Assembly: GCF_001648775.1 (NCBI RefSeq)
Contig: NZ_LVEJ01000001.1
Coordinates: 372,001 to 436,000, forward strand
DNA from: Pseudomonas fluorescens
GTDB lineage: Bacteria > Pseudomonadota > Gammaproteobacteria > Pseudomonadales > Pseudomonadaceae
Direction of reading: 5' to 3'
Length of the DNA stretch: 64,000 nucleotides
Below are positions 36,525 to 45,601 of the stretch, in pieces. The position numbers and the translations under genes were made by a program. The notes under the pieces are model-generated. The model was not told where the DNA came from. It worked only from the letters and a program-made list of their open reading frames with translations, and did no database searches. How positions within the stretch are numbered: position 1 is the stretch's first letter; every line of letters begins with the position of its first letter.

Positions 36525-36902
36525 ATGAAAAGTGCGTTGAAATGCTCACTGTTGAGCCTTGGATTGCTGCTGGCTGGCAATGCATGGGCACAGTTGCCGG
36601 CGCTCGCTACCTGCACACGCAGCGCCAACCTGTTGGCATGTGTCGATGCCGACGGTAATGCTTACAGCGTCAATACGGTCGGCAGCACGCTTTACCTGCG
36701 CGGCTTTGAAAAGAATGGTCAGCGCTATTGGGCGCAGACCAACAGTCGGTTTGGCCAACTGACGTTTTTCACCGGTATCGCCTCCGATGGCGAAGCCTGG
36801 GTTGGCTACACCCGGCGTGTCGGCTGGACGACGATCAATCGTTTCTCCAGCTCCGGCGGCAGCAGCGCAAAATTCACCTGCAGCCGCCTTACTGGATGCT
36901 AG
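36525..36902 (+). CDS. Small secreted protein with an upstream Zur box
   Basis: 125 residues with a signal peptide (LLSLGLLLAGNAWAQL) and a mature part with four cysteines (TCTRS, LACVD, FTCSR, TGC at the end), rich in aromatic and glycine residues (TLYLRGFEKNGQRYWAQ, GWTTINRF). I recognise no family. It occupies a place next to the amidase where, from memory, P. aeruginosa has dksA2. Its stop codon overlaps that of the convergent amidase gene. Together with its Zur box this suggests an exported product made under zinc limitation. Confidence 0.7.
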   Translation: MKSALKCSLLSLGLLLAGNAWAQLPALATCTRSANLLACVDADGNAYSVNTVGSTLYLRGFEKNGQRYWAQTNSRFGQLTFFTGIASDGEAWVGYTRRVGWTTINRFSSSGGSSAKFTCSRLTGC

Positions 36903-38101
36903 ACCCGCGCCTTCTGTTCCTCCTGCCGCCAGGCAAGGTAGCTATCGATCGGCGGATTCTTTTCAAAATAACGCTGCAAGCCCTCAAATAAACCGTCAGC
37001 CACGGCCTGTTGGTGGCGCGCTGTGACCAGCCGTTGACTGTCGCGCGCATTGGAAATGAACCCCGTTTCGACCAGAATCGAGGGGACATCCGGCGACTTC
37101 AGCACGGCAAATCCTGCCTGTTCCACGCGCTTCTGATGCAGTGTAGTGATGCCGGCGAGGCTGCCAAGAATTGTGCTGCCGAGTTGCAGACTGGCAGCGA
37201 TCGTGGCGTTCATCGACATGTCGAGAATCACCCCGGCCAGCATCGGATCCTTGTCTTTCAGATTGAGCAGACTGGTGGCGCCGAGCAGATCCGCGCCGTT
37301 CTCACGCTGCGCCATAAAGCGCGCTGTCGCCGAGGTGGCACCGCCCTCGGACAAGCAATACACCGACGCGCCAAACGCCGTGAGCCGTGGCGCGGCATCG
37401 GCATGAATCGAGATGAACATGTCGGCCTTGTGCTGACGGGCGATCTCCACGCGCTTGCGCAAAGGCACGAAAAAGTCGTCATTGCGCACCAGCTTTACGT
37501 CGAAACCTTTCTCTTTCTTCAAGCGTTTGGCGAGCAGTTGCGCGATGGAAAGCACTACATCTTTTTCCCTTTCACCCTTGGCGCCGACTGCACCGGGATC
37601 CTTTCCGCCGTGTCCAGGATCGACAACTACGATGATGTCGCGCTTCGAGTGAGGCCCCACCTTGGGTGTTTCACGTGGAACCTTTGGTGCCGGTGGCACC
37701 GCTTTTGCGCTGACTAAATCCAGAACCAAACGATGACCTTGGCCATCCTGGGGCGCTAAAAGGAAGCTGTTCAGCAGCACCGGGTTGCTCAGATCGAGAA
37801 CAATCCGCGTATCTCCCTGACCAAAAGGCCCGGATCGAATCGACCGGATCACCGTGTCACTCAGTGCCAACTGACTGAAATCACCGCTCAAGTTGGCACC
37901 GGACACATCAATGATCAGCCGTTCCGGAGCGCTCAGCGTGAAGGTTCTGTAGCGCACTGGACCGCTCAAATCGAAGACCAATCGCAACTTCTCATCAGAA
38001 CGCCAAAGTCGCGCGTTGCGAATTTGCGTGGCTGAAACACTGAACGGGAGGGCGAAGGCCGCGCTGGCCAGAATCAGATTGAGCAGATGACGTCTGTGCA
38101 T
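36899..38101 (-). CDS. N-acetylmuramoyl-L-alanine amidase with AMIN domain (AmiC/AmiA type)
   Basis: 400 residues. A signal peptide (residues 1-24) is followed by an AMIN domain (about 25-130; LRLVFDLSGPVRYRTF, LIIDVSGANL), a Pro/Lys-rich linker and an Amidase_3 domain with the zinc ligands in VVDPGHGGKDPGA, the Glu in KGEREKDV, SIHADA, and the catalytic ETGFISN. It cleaves septal peptidoglycan side chains in the periplasm. It appears to be a paralogue dedicated to zinc limitation, given its Zur box 40 bp upstream. Its coding sequence contains a parS-like site. Confidence 0.9.
   Translation of the reverse strand: MHRRHLLNLILASAAFALPFSVSATQIRNARLWRSDEKLRLVFDLSGPVRYRTFTLSAPERLIIDVSGANLSGDFSQLALSDTVIRSIRSGPFGQGDTRIVLDLSNPVLLNSFLLAPQDGQGHRLVLDLVSAKAVPPAPKVPRETPKVGPHSKRDIIVVVDPGHGGKDPGAVGAKGEREKDVVLSIAQLLAKRLKKEKGFDVKLVRNDDFFVPLRKRVEIARQHKADMFISIHADAAPRLTAFGASVYCLSEGGATSATARFMAQRENGADLLGATSLLNLKDKDPMLAGVILDMSMNATIAASLQLGSTILGSLAGITTLHQKRVEQAGFAVLKSPDVPSILVETGFISNARDSQRLVTARHQQAVADGLFEGLQRYFEKNPPIDSYLAWRQEEQKARV
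37667..37682. other. parS-like ParB-binding site (one-mismatch palindrome)
   Basis: TGTTTCACGTGGAACC within the amidase gene. It matches the bacterial parS consensus TGTTNCACGTGNAACA in its central 14 bases with one asymmetry between half-sites. Confidence 0.8.
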
Positions 38102-38140
38102 ATGAAAGCCTGTTCATGAAAAAGGCATCGTGATTTGTAT

Positions 38141-38155
38141 TGTTATAATGTAACA
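38141..38155. promoter_or_regulatory. Zur box between the amidase and folE2
   Basis: TGTTATAATGTAACA, a 7-1-7 near-perfect palindrome (one half-site difference), centred between the divergent amidase (start 40 bp away) and folE2 (31 bp to the chosen start). Confidence 0.85.
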
Positions 38156-38185
38156 TCGATTTGAATCAACACGATGGTTCCGAAC

Positions 38186-39082
38186 ATGAATTCGCTGACA
38201 CTTCCGGATATCGCCGCGCAGTCCGCTCGCCAAGCCTTGCCCCTCGAATGGGTGGGCATGCACGGCATCGCATTACCTGTTTTATTGGAAGGCCAACGCT
38301 TGAGCGCGAACGCTGATGCGGGAGTGAGCCTGGATGATGGCGAGGCGCGGGGCATTCATATGTCGCGTCTGTATCTGGCCCTGGAAGCGCTCGAACAGCA
38401 GAGTCTTTCACCCCTCCTGCTGCACCAGGTACTCAAACGTTTTTTGGCTAGCCACGAAGGTTTATCCAACTGTGCCTACCTGAATATCCACACCGATCTG
38501 CTGCTGAAAAGGCCTGCGTTAATCAGCCCATTGGCCGGTTGGAAATCCTATCCCGCGACCATTTCAGCCAGTCTGAAAAACAAGATGTTCCACGTGGAAC
38601 TCAAAATAGAGGTGCCCTACTCCTCGACTTGCCCTTGTTCCGCAGCCTTGGCGCGACAGTTAATCCAGCAACAATTTGTCGACGACTTTGCCAACAAAGC
38701 CCTTCAGCACGCCGATGTGTTGGCATGGCTCGGCTCGACGCAAGGCATCATCGCCACGCCTCACAGCCAACGCAGCACCGCAAAATTGCATCTGCACCTC
38801 GATGAGTTCATCGACGAATTACCGCTGAGCGCGATCATCAATGACGCCGAAGCGGCGCTCGGCACCGCCGTACAAACCGCAGTAAAGCGCGCAGACGAGC
38901 AAGCCTTCGCCCTCGCCAACGGACAGAACCTGATGTTCTGCGAAGACGCCGCACGTCGACTGAATCTCGCGCTACGCCGCACACCCGGCGTCAACCAGTT
39001 CCACCTGCGAGTGATCCACGCCGAAAGTCTGCACGCCCACGACGCCGTAGCCGAAAGCCGTTGGCAGCGTGAGCAAGCATGA
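38186..39082 (+). CDS. folE2: GTP cyclohydrolase FolE2 (zinc-independent type IB)
   Basis: 298 residues from MNSLTLPDIA; a start four codons upstream is equally open. The family is recognised by VGMHGIALPV, HMSRLYLALE, the catalytic-cysteine region YSSTCPCSAALAR, and the C-terminal HLRVIHAESLHAHDA. It converts GTP to dihydroneopterin triphosphate for folate synthesis, replacing zinc-dependent FolE when zinc is scarce. It heads a run of genes joined by overlaps (folE2, ATPase, permease, binding protein, gamma-CA) behind a Zur box. A perfect parS palindrome lies in its coding sequence. Confidence 0.93.
   Translation: MNSLTLPDIAAQSARQALPLEWVGMHGIALPVLLEGQRLSANADAGVSLDDGEARGIHMSRLYLALEALEQQSLSPLLLHQVLKRFLASHEGLSNCAYLNIHTDLLLKRPALISPLAGWKSYPATISASLKNKMFHVELKIEVPYSSTCPCSAALARQLIQQQFVDDFANKALQHADVLAWLGSTQGIIATPHSQRSTAKLHLHLDEFIDELPLSAIINDAEAALGTAVQTAVKRADEQAFALANGQNLMFCEDAARRLNLALRRTPGVNQFHLRVIHAESLHAHDAVAESRWQREQA
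38586..38601. other. parS site inside folE2
   Basis: TGTTCCACGTGGAACT; the central 14 bases GTTCCACGTGGAAC are a perfect palindrome and match the parS form known from Pseudomonas. Confidence 0.88.
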
Positions 39083-39747
39083 TCCGCTGCCAATCCCTGA
39101 GTTGGGGCGCTCCTGGCCAGCCACTAACCGCCCCGCTGAATCTGGAGTTCGACAGCGGTAGCCTGACCGCGATTATCGGTGCCAACGGTTGTGGCAAGAG
39201 CAGCCTTTTGAAAGTCGTCGCCGGCCTGCAAAAACCTTTAGCAGGCAAAGTCAGCCTGAGTGTTCCACGTCAAAGCGGATTGTCCTTCCTGCCGCAACAA
39301 CAGCACCTCGACCGCCAATTCCCCATCAGCCTCGAAGAGTTGATTGCCGCCGGGTTCTGGGGACGTCGACTCTCAACCCAACTGCGTGCGCAACGTCTCA
39401 AAGACGCATTGGAAAACTGGCACCTGAGTGGACTGGAACAACGCCCGCTCATGGCTCTGTCCGGCGGCGAATTGCAGCGCGCCCTGCTCGCTCGTTTGAG
39501 TCTGACCGATGCCGCCGTTCTGCTGCTCGACGAACCTCACGCCGCGCTCGATGAACTTGGCCAACAGTTACTCTGGCAACACCTGCATGCCTGGCATAAC
39601 GAAGGTCGAACAATCGTCGTGGTCTGTCATGACCTCTGCGCCGTGCGCCAGCACATCCCGCAAACCCTGCTGATCAAAAACCGCGAATGCGTGTACGGCG
39701 CCAGCGTCGACCTGATCCGGCAAACACCTCACACGCAGGTGGCCTGA
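39079..39747 (+). CDS. Metal ABC transporter ATPase (ZnuC-like)
   Basis: 222 residues, small for an ABC ATPase. It contains Walker A GANGCGKSSLLK, the Q-loop region FLPQQQHLD, signature LSGGELQRALLARL, Walker B VLLLDEPHAALDE and the H-loop VVCHD. Its start overlaps folE2 by 4 bp (ATGA). It energises the permease encoded next. Being in a Zur-linked operon with an MntA/ZnuA-type binding protein, zinc import is the likely task, as a second system besides the classical znuABC. Confidence 0.9.
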   Translation: MIRCQSLSWGAPGQPLTAPLNLEFDSGSLTAIIGANGCGKSSLLKVVAGLQKPLAGKVSLSVPRQSGLSFLPQQQHLDRQFPISLEELIAAGFWGRRLSTQLRAQRLKDALENWHLSGLEQRPLMALSGGELQRALLARLSLTDAAVLLLDEPHAALDELGQQLLWQHLHAWHNEGRTIVVVCHDLCAVRQHIPQTLLIKNRECVYGASVDLIRQTPHTQVA

Positions 39748-40613
39748 TGCTCGCCGTCGCCCACTTCTGGCAACCGTTCAACGAGTTCGTGTTCATGCGC
39801 CGCGCGCTCCTTGGCGGGTTGGTATTGGCATGCAGCACGGCACCACTCGGCGTGTTTTTGATCCTGCGACGGATGAGCCTGATCGGTGACGCGGTGGCCC
39901 ACGGCATCCTTCCCGGCGCGGCATTAGGATTCTGGTTTGCCGGTTTGAGTCTCCCCGCGCTCACACTCGGCGGCCTCGGTGCCGGCCTGAGCATGGCCGG
40001 ACTCGCCGCCTGGATCACCCGCCGCACCGGTCTGCGCGAAGACGCCAGTCTCGCCGCAATCTATCCAATCTCCCTCGCCAGCGGCGTATTGATCCTCGGC
40101 ATCGCCGGCAAACGCCTCGATCTCCTGCATCTATTGTTCGGCTCGGCTCTGGCCGTCGACGGCCCGACACTCAATGGCATGTTGTGGGTCTCGGCATTCA
40201 GCCTGATTGCCATGGCACTGATCTACCAGCCACTGCTGCTCGACACCCTCGACCCGCTGTTTCTGCGAACCGTGAGCCGTCTCGGGCCCCTCGCCCACGG
40301 CGTGTTCCTGACCCTCGTGGTGTTGAACCTGGTGATCGGTTTCCAGGCGATCGGCGCACTGATGGTGGTCGGGTTGATGATGCTGCCCGCCGCGGCCTCG
40401 CGATTCTGGAGCCGACGGTTACCGATCCTGATCGCCATCGCCGCCGCCATCGGTTGCCTCTCGGTGTGGTTCGGATTGTTGCTGTCGTTCTATTACTCGC
40501 TGCCAAGCGGCCCGGCCATCGTGCTGGTCGCAGGCCTCGGTTATCTGTTGTCCGTGGTGTTCGGGCCGGTTCATGGCTTGCTGCGCCGCCCGCCCTTGCT
40601 CACATCCCAATGA
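39747..40613 (+). CDS. Metal ABC transporter permease (ZnuB-like)
   Basis: 288 residues from the ATG that overlaps the ATPase stop as TGATG; a longer open frame starts at 39687 inside the ATPase gene and is not used. It has about eight hydrophobic helices and ABC-3 family motifs: MRRALLGGLVLACSTAPLG, RRMSLIGDAVAHGILPG, and GFQAIGALMVVGLMMLPAAA. It forms the inner-membrane channel for a divalent metal together with the flanking genes. Confidence 0.92.
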   Translation: MLAVAHFWQPFNEFVFMRRALLGGLVLACSTAPLGVFLILRRMSLIGDAVAHGILPGAALGFWFAGLSLPALTLGGLGAGLSMAGLAAWITRRTGLREDASLAAIYPISLASGVLILGIAGKRLDLLHLLFGSALAVDGPTLNGMLWVSAFSLIAMALIYQPLLLDTLDPLFLRTVSRLGPLAHGVFLTLVVLNLVIGFQAIGALMVVGLMMLPAAASRFWSRRLPILIAIAAAIGCLSVWFGLLLSFYYSLPSGPAIVLVAGLGYLLSVVFGPVHGLLRRPPLLTSQ

Positions 40614-40624
40614 GGTGTTTCCCG

Positions 40625-41500
40625 ATGCGTGCTCTACTCGTGTTGTTCAGCCTGATGCTGTCGATGTCCTTGTCGGCGGCGGAAAAATTGCCGGTGGTGA
40701 CCAGCTTCAGCATTCTCGCCGACATGGTTCACCAAGTCGGTGGTGAGCATATCCAGATCACCAACATGGTCGGCCCGGACGCCGATGCGCACACCTATGA
40801 GCCGACACCGGACGATGCCAAAGCCCTGCTCAGCGCCAAACTGATCATCAAGAACGGCCTCGGTTTCGAGCCGTGGCTGGATCGCCTGGTGACCAGCACC
40901 GAGACCAAGGCCAGCGTCATCAGTGCCAGCCATGGCGTGATTCCGCGCTCACTGGATGAGGACGGCGAAACCGTGCCCGACCCTCACGCCTGGCACAATC
41001 TGGCGAACACCGAGTTGTACATCGCCAACATCACCAAAGCGCTGATCGCTGCCGACCCGGCGAACAAGGCCGATTACCAAAGCAACAGCCAAACCTATCT
41101 GAAACAGATCTACGCCCTGCTCGCCGAAGCCAAGGCCAAGTTCGGTTCGCTGCCCCCAGGCAATCGCAAGATCGTCACCAGCCACGATGCCTTCGGTTAT
41201 CTCGGTCAGGCTTACGGTATCGACTTCATGGCGCCGCAGGGTTTGTCCACTGAGCGTGAACCTTCGGCCGCCGAAGTGGCTGCGCTGATTACCCAGATAC
41301 GTCAGGCCAAGGTCAAAGCGGTGTTCATGGAAAACATCAAGGATGCGCGCCTGCTTAAACAGATCGCCGACGAAAGCGGCGCCCACATCGGCGGCACGCT
41401 GTACTCCGATGCCCTCGCCGCCAGCGGTCCTGCCAGTACCTTTGCGGGGCTGTTCGAATACAACCTCAACACCCTTTACAACGCCCTGAGCCGACCATGA
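40625..41500 (+). CDS. Metal ABC transporter periplasmic binding protein (ZnuA/MntA type)
   Basis: 291 residues from MRALLVLFS, with GAGGTG six bases upstream; another ATG at 40610 overlaps the permease stop. Signal peptide MRALLVLFSLMLSMSLSAA. The cluster A-I metal ligands are expected at His in DAHTYEPTPDD, DPHAWHN and SHDAFGYL, and Asp near TLYSDAL. The His/Asp-rich loop typical of high-capacity ZnuA is absent. It binds zinc or manganese in the periplasm; zinc is favoured by the Zur-box context. Confidence 0.9.
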   Translation: MRALLVLFSLMLSMSLSAAEKLPVVTSFSILADMVHQVGGEHIQITNMVGPDADAHTYEPTPDDAKALLSAKLIIKNGLGFEPWLDRLVTSTETKASVISASHGVIPRSLDEDGETVPDPHAWHNLANTELYIANITKALIAADPANKADYQSNSQTYLKQIYALLAEAKAKFGSLPPGNRKIVTSHDAFGYLGQAYGIDFMAPQGLSTEREPSAAEVAALITQIRQAKVKAVFMENIKDARLLKQIADESGAHIGGTLYSDALAASGPASTFAGLFEYNLNTLYNALSRP

Positions 41501-42057
41501 TCCGTAAAAACCCTTCAGGTGATTTACCGCAAATCGCCGAGTCGGCGTACGTCGATAAAACCGCAATCATCTGCGGCAAAGTGGTGATCGGCGAGAACGT
41601 CTTCGTCGGTCCTTACGCGGTCATCCGTGCTGACGAAGTCGACGCGACTGGCACGATGGAGCCGATCACGATCGGCGCCAATTCGAACATTCAGGACGGT
41701 GTGGTGATCCACTCCAAATCCGGTGCAGCGGTGACCATCGGCGAGTTCAGTTCCATCGCCCACCGTTCGATCGTGCATGGTCCCTGCGTGGTTGGCGACC
41801 GCGTGTTCATCGGTTTTAACAGTGTGCTGTTCAATTGTGTGGTGGGTAACGGTTGCGTGGTGCGGCACAACTCGGTGGTCGATGGTCGCGACTTGCCGGA
41901 TGCTTTTTATGTGCCCTCCACCACCCGCATCGGCCCGAACACCGACCTCTCGTTATTCCCGCCGGTGAGCGTCAGCGCTTCGGATTTTTCCGAAGACGTG
42001 GCGCGCACCAACGTCGATCTGGTGCGCGGCTACAAAGCCTTGCAGAACGAGTTCTGA
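41497..42057 (+). CDS. Gamma-carbonic-anhydrase-like hexapeptide-repeat protein
   Basis: 186 residues; its start overlaps the binding-protein stop (ATGA). A left-handed beta-helix made of hexapeptide repeats is clear (AIICGKVVIGENVFVGPYAVI, ITIGANSNIQDGVVIH, VTIGEFSSIAHRSIVHG). Histidines in VVIHS and IAHRSIVHG occupy positions of the gamma-CA metal site. In Pseudomonas zinc-limitation clusters a similar gene is thought to substitute, with iron or another metal, for zinc carbonic anhydrases; activity is not provable here. Confidence 0.87.
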   Translation: MIRKNPSGDLPQIAESAYVDKTAIICGKVVIGENVFVGPYAVIRADEVDATGTMEPITIGANSNIQDGVVIHSKSGAAVTIGEFSSIAHRSIVHGPCVVGDRVFIGFNSVLFNCVVGNGCVVRHNSVVDGRDLPDAFYVPSTTRIGPNTDLSLFPPVSVSASDFSEDVARTNVDLVRGYKALQNEF

Positions 42058-42060
42058 ACC

Positions 42061-43392
42061 ATGAGCAGCGTGCTGATTCGCAACGCGAGACTGGTCAATG
42101 AAGGACGCGAGTTCGACGCGGATCTGTTGCTCAGCAATGGACGCATCGTCAAGATCGCGCGCAGCATCGAAGGTGAAAATGCCACGGTGGAAATCGATGC
42201 CAACGGCCAATGGCTGCTGCCGGGGATGATCGATGATCAGGTGCATTTTCGTGAACCGGGTACGCCGGCCAAGGGCAGCATTCACAGCGAATCGCGCGCT
42301 GCGGTGGCCGGCGGCATCACCAGCTTCATGGACATGCCCAACACCAACCCGGCAACCCTCACCCTCGAAGCGCTGGCGGATAAAAAGCGCCGGGCAGCGA
42401 TCAACTCGGTGGCCAATTACGGCTTTCACTTTGGCGTGAGCCGCGACAACCTCGACACGGTCGCCGCGCTCAATCCGTGTGAAGTGGCCGGCGTGAAAGT
42501 ATTCATGGGTGCCTCGACCGGCAACATGCTGGTGGACGATCCACAGATTCTCGAGCGGCTATTTGCCGAGGTGCCCACCATCCTGTTGGCGCACTGCGAA
42601 CACACGCCGAGCATCGACGCCAACGCAGCCAATCTGCGTGAGTTGTTCGGTGAGCGAATCCCGCCTGCCGCTCATCCGCTGATCCGTAATGCCGAAGCGT
42701 GTTTTCGCTCTTCGTCACTGGCGGTGGAACTGGCCAAACGTCATGGCACACGCTTGCATGTTTTGCACCTGACCACGGCGCGCGAACTGATGTTGTTCGA
42801 GGACAAACCGCTGGCGCAAAAACGCATCACCGCGGAAGTCTGTCTGCACCATTTGCTGTTCGATGATCGCGACTACCCGAGCCTGGGCAACCTGATCAAG
42901 TGCAACCCGGCGATCAAGACTCAGAACGATCGCGATGCCCTGCGCGAAGCATTGAACAGCAATCGACTGGACGTGATCGGCAGCGATCACGCACCGCACA
43001 CCTGGGAAGAAAAACAGCGGCCCTATGCGCAAGCGCCCTCTGGATTGCCACTGGTGCAGCATGCGTTACCGGCACTTTTGGAGTTGGTGGCGGAGGGAGT
43101 TTTACCAGTCACTACTTTGGTGGCGAAGACCAGCCATCGCGTCGCGGATCTGTTTGCGATTCCGGATCGGGGTTATTTGCGTGAGGGGTATTGGGCGGAT
43201 CTGGTACTGGTTGAAGCGCAGACGCTGGAGGTCGATCGGCAACCGATCTTGTCGCAATGCGGATGGACGCCGTTTGCCGGGCGCAGCTTTCGGCATCGGG
43301 TGAGTACGACGATTGTGTCAGGGCAGATTGCCTGGCGGGAAGGTCGGGTGAACGAGCGATGTCGGGGGTTGGCGCTGCGTTTTATGCGTTGA
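42061..43392 (+). CDS. Dihydroorotase paralogue (PyrC2 type)
   Basis: 443 residues, 3 bp after the gamma-CA gene. An amidohydrolase: LPGMIDDQVHFREPGT, GGITSFMDMPNTNP, GVKVFMGASTGN (likely carbamylated-Lys region), LLAHCEH, LHVLHLTTA, and IGSDHAPHTWEEK. The first metal motif reads D-D-Q-V-H instead of the usual H-x-H, a variant known in one dihydroorotase branch. It would keep pyrimidine synthesis running when the zinc-dependent PyrC lacks metal, which fits the island's theme. The gene closes the folE2-led run. Confidence 0.9.
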   Translation: MSSVLIRNARLVNEGREFDADLLLSNGRIVKIARSIEGENATVEIDANGQWLLPGMIDDQVHFREPGTPAKGSIHSESRAAVAGGITSFMDMPNTNPATLTLEALADKKRRAAINSVANYGFHFGVSRDNLDTVAALNPCEVAGVKVFMGASTGNMLVDDPQILERLFAEVPTILLAHCEHTPSIDANAANLRELFGERIPPAAHPLIRNAEACFRSSSLAVELAKRHGTRLHVLHLTTARELMLFEDKPLAQKRITAEVCLHHLLFDDRDYPSLGNLIKCNPAIKTQNDRDALREALNSNRLDVIGSDHAPHTWEEKQRPYAQAPSGLPLVQHALPALLELVAEGVLPVTTLVAKTSHRVADLFAIPDRGYLREGYWADLVLVEAQTLEVDRQPILSQCGWTPFAGRSFRHRVSTTIVSGQIAWREGRVNERCRGLALRFMR

Positions 43393-43404
43393 ATGTGATG
43401 ACGC

Positions 43405-43471
43405 CATCGCGAGCAGGCTATCTCCCACAGTTGGAATGCATTCCCCCTGTGGGAGCAAGCCTGCTCGCGAT
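43405..43471. repeat. REP pair, degenerate
   Basis: Inverted REP copies, the left one altered (ATCGCGAGCAGGCTATCTCC), between the convergent PyrC2-like and DUF3617 genes. Confidence 0.85.
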
Positions 43472-43475
43472 GCTT

Positions 43476-43994
43476 TTAAGCGCGAGGCTTCACTGCGCCA
43501 CAATCCTGGCCCAACCAAACCGCCCGCGTTTCGAGACTGCCCTTCTGGTTGATGCCGATCGCATTGAACGTGCCGTTGGCCACCGTGGTGAACTCACGAT
43601 CACTGAGGAACGTCGCCACGCCAGTGCCCTGCGCTTTCGGGCAACTGAAACGGAATTTCCACTGGTTGCCGGTGCGATCAGTGATCTGCTGTTTGCAGCC
43701 CGATTGTGGATCAGCCAACGGAATGTCGTTGGTTGCCACTTGCTCCGGCGTCAGACAGGCACGAATGCCCTTGCCGCCGATGTTGATGCCGTTCTTCTCC
43801 AGCGCCGCGCGCTGTTGCGGGGTCATCTGGCCTTGAAGCTGGCCGAGGATCGATTGCACATCCATTGGCTGGTCATCGACCTTGACGTTGCTCGAGGTCA
43901 TTTCCCACAGCCCCGGCTGCAGCATCTGCGCCTGCGCAATCACCGGCAATGCCAAACCCAGGCCCAGCGCCAAACCCAGCAGACGAACGTTCAT
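43476..43994 (-). CDS. DUF3617 periplasmic protein
   Basis: 172 residues with a signal peptide (LLGLALGLGLALPVIAQAQ) and a mature DUF3617 domain: LQPGLWEMTSSN, QRAALEKNGI, IRACLTPEQVA, GCKQQITDRTGNQWKF and CPKAQGTGVATF, with cysteines that may pair. Function is unknown; members are common single-gene periplasmic proteins in proteobacteria. Convergent with the pyrC2-like gene across a REP pair. Confidence 0.85.
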   Translation of the reverse strand: MNVRLLGLALGLGLALPVIAQAQMLQPGLWEMTSSNVKVDDQPMDVQSILGQLQGQMTPQQRAALEKNGINIGGKGIRACLTPEQVATNDIPLADPQSGCKQQITDRTGNQWKFRFSCPKAQGTGVATFLSDREFTTVANGTFNAIGINQKGSLETRAVWLGQDCGAVKPRA

Positions 43995-44125
43995 CGAAAA
44001 ACTCCTGATCAGTAGTGGCCGTTAGACGTCGGCCGATTGCTTCGGTTCATGCACCAATTAAATAGCGACATTCGCCACAGAACATGGTCTGTTAAGCATT
44101 GAATCTTCCGGAGCAAGGCTGCCCC

Positions 44126-45565
44126 ATGGATTATTTTGGACCGCACATTTTCGGTTATCTGATTGCCCTGTTACATACCCTCGGCTTGATCGCCGCCGTC
44201 CACGCGGTGCTCACCGTGCGCACGGCTCAAGGCTCGATCGCCTGGGCATTGTCGCTGATCTTCATTCCTTATCTCACGCTTATTCCGTATCTGGTGTTCG
44301 GCCGCAGCACCTTCGATGGCTACATCAAGGCGCGACGCCAGGCCAACGAACAAATGCGCCAGGCGATCTCTGAGTTGAACTGGCGGCCGTGGGTCGAAGA
44401 AGCTCTGACTGCCCGCGCCTCGAATGCCTACGCCTCGTTACGGGCCATGCCCAAACTCGGGCGCATGCCTTGTCTGGCGAACAACGAAGTGCAGTTGTTG
44501 ATAAACGGTACGGCAACCTTTGACGCGATCTTCCAGGCCATTGATCAGGCGAAGGAAGCTGTACTTATTCAGTTTTTCATCATCCACGATGATCGCCTCG
44601 GCCAGCGTCTGCGCGATTTGCTCCTGAAGAAAGCCAGCGAAGGCGTGACGATTTATCTGCTCTACGACCGCATCGGCAGCCACGCCCTGCCCCACAGCTA
44701 TGTGCAGGCGTTGCGCGATGCCGGTGTCGAGGTCAAAGCCTTCGCCACGCGCAGCGGCTGGCTAAACCGCTTTCAGGTCAACTTCCGTAACCACCGCAAA
44801 ATCGTCGTGGTCGATGGCGTGGTCGGCTTTGTCGGCGGACACAACGTCGGCGATGAATACCTGGGTGAAAAACCGCCGCTGGCACCGTGGCGTGATACCC
44901 ACGTGAAGGTCCGCGGTCCGGTGGTGGCGTGCATGCAGGAATCCTTCGCCGAAGACTGGTTCTGGGCGGCGCGAACGCTGCCACCGCTGATCCTGCCGGA
45001 TCAATACCCGGATGACGGCGTACTCTGCCAACTGCTCGCCAGCGGTCCCGCCGATGCCTACGAAACCTGCTCGCTGTTCTTTGTCGAAGCGATCCACGCG
45101 GCGACGGAACGCGTGTGGATCACCAGCCCGTATTTCATCCCCGACGAAGCGGTATTCGCCGCATTAAGGCTGGCGGTATTGCGCGGTGTCGACGTGCGTT
45201 TGCTGCTGCCTTCACGTCCCGACCATCGCATCGTCTACGCCGCTTCCAGCCTGTATGCCTTCGAAGCCGTGCGCGCCGGCGTTCGGGTGTTCCGTTACGA
45301 ACCCGGGTTTCTGCATCAGAAAGTGGTGTTGATCGACAGCGAGATCAGTGCGATCGGTAGCGCCAACCTCGACAATCGCTCGTTCCGGCTGAATTTCGAA
45401 GTGATGTTGCTGACTGTCGACAGTGCCTTCGCTGCCAGCGTGGAAGCGATGCTCAACGAGGATTTCGCGCAGGCCTATGAGATTGCCAAAGAAGAAAGCC
45501 GGGAGATCCACCGCCTGCAACAAGTCGGCATGCGGATCGCCCGGCTGATTTCACCGATTCTATGA
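44126..45565 (+). CDS. cls: Cardiolipin synthase (ClsA type)
   Basis: 479 residues from [10 protein letters not shown], preferred over an upstream TTG. Two N-terminal membrane helices ([20 protein letters not shown] and [20 protein letters not shown]) are followed by two phospholipase-D HKD motifs, [19 protein letters not shown] and [24 protein letters not shown]. It joins two phosphatidylglycerols into cardiolipin at the inner membrane. An 11-bp perfect stem covers the stop codon and separates it from the convergent cfa gene. Confidence 0.95.
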   Translation: MDYFGPHIFGYLIALLHTLGLIAAVHAVLTVRTAQGSIAWALSLIFIPYLTLIPYLVFGRSTFDGYIKARRQANEQMRQAISELNWRPWVEEALTARASNAYASLRAMPKLGRMPCLANNEVQLLINGTATFDAIFQAIDQAKEAVLIQFFIIHDDRLGQRLRDLLLKKASEGVTIYLLYDRIGSHALPHSYVQALRDAGVEVKAFATRSGWLNRFQVNFRNHRKIVVVDGVVGFVGGHNVGDEYLGEKPPLAPWRDTHVKVRGPVVACMQESFAEDWFWAARTLPPLILPDQYPDDGVLCQLLASGPADAYETCSLFFVEAIHAATERVWITSPYFIPDEAVFAALRLAVLRGVDVRLLLPSRPDHRIVYAASSLYAFEAVRAGVRVFRYEPGFLHQKVVLIDSEISAIGSANLDNRSFRLNFEVMLLTVDSAFAASVEAMLNEDFAQAYEIAKEESREIHRLQQVGMRIARLISPIL

Positions 45566-45592
45566 AACCCTCTCCCCGCGAGGAGAGGGTTT
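45565..45592. terminator. Bidirectional terminator between cls and cfa
   Basis: AAACCCTCTCC-CCGCGA-GGAGAGGGTTT, an 11-bp perfect stem with A/T ends, symmetrical for both convergent genes. Confidence 0.9.
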
Positions 45593-45601
45593 CGCGCGGC
45601 A

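Noticed and set aside
39261..39276. Fourth parS-like sequence (TGTTCCACGTCAAAGC)
   Set aside because: Only the left half matches; the right half lacks the GTGGAAC arm.
40184..40624. N-terminal extension of the metal-binding protein frame
   Set aside because: Covers the permease gene in another frame; a signal peptide and ribosome site fix the start at 40625.
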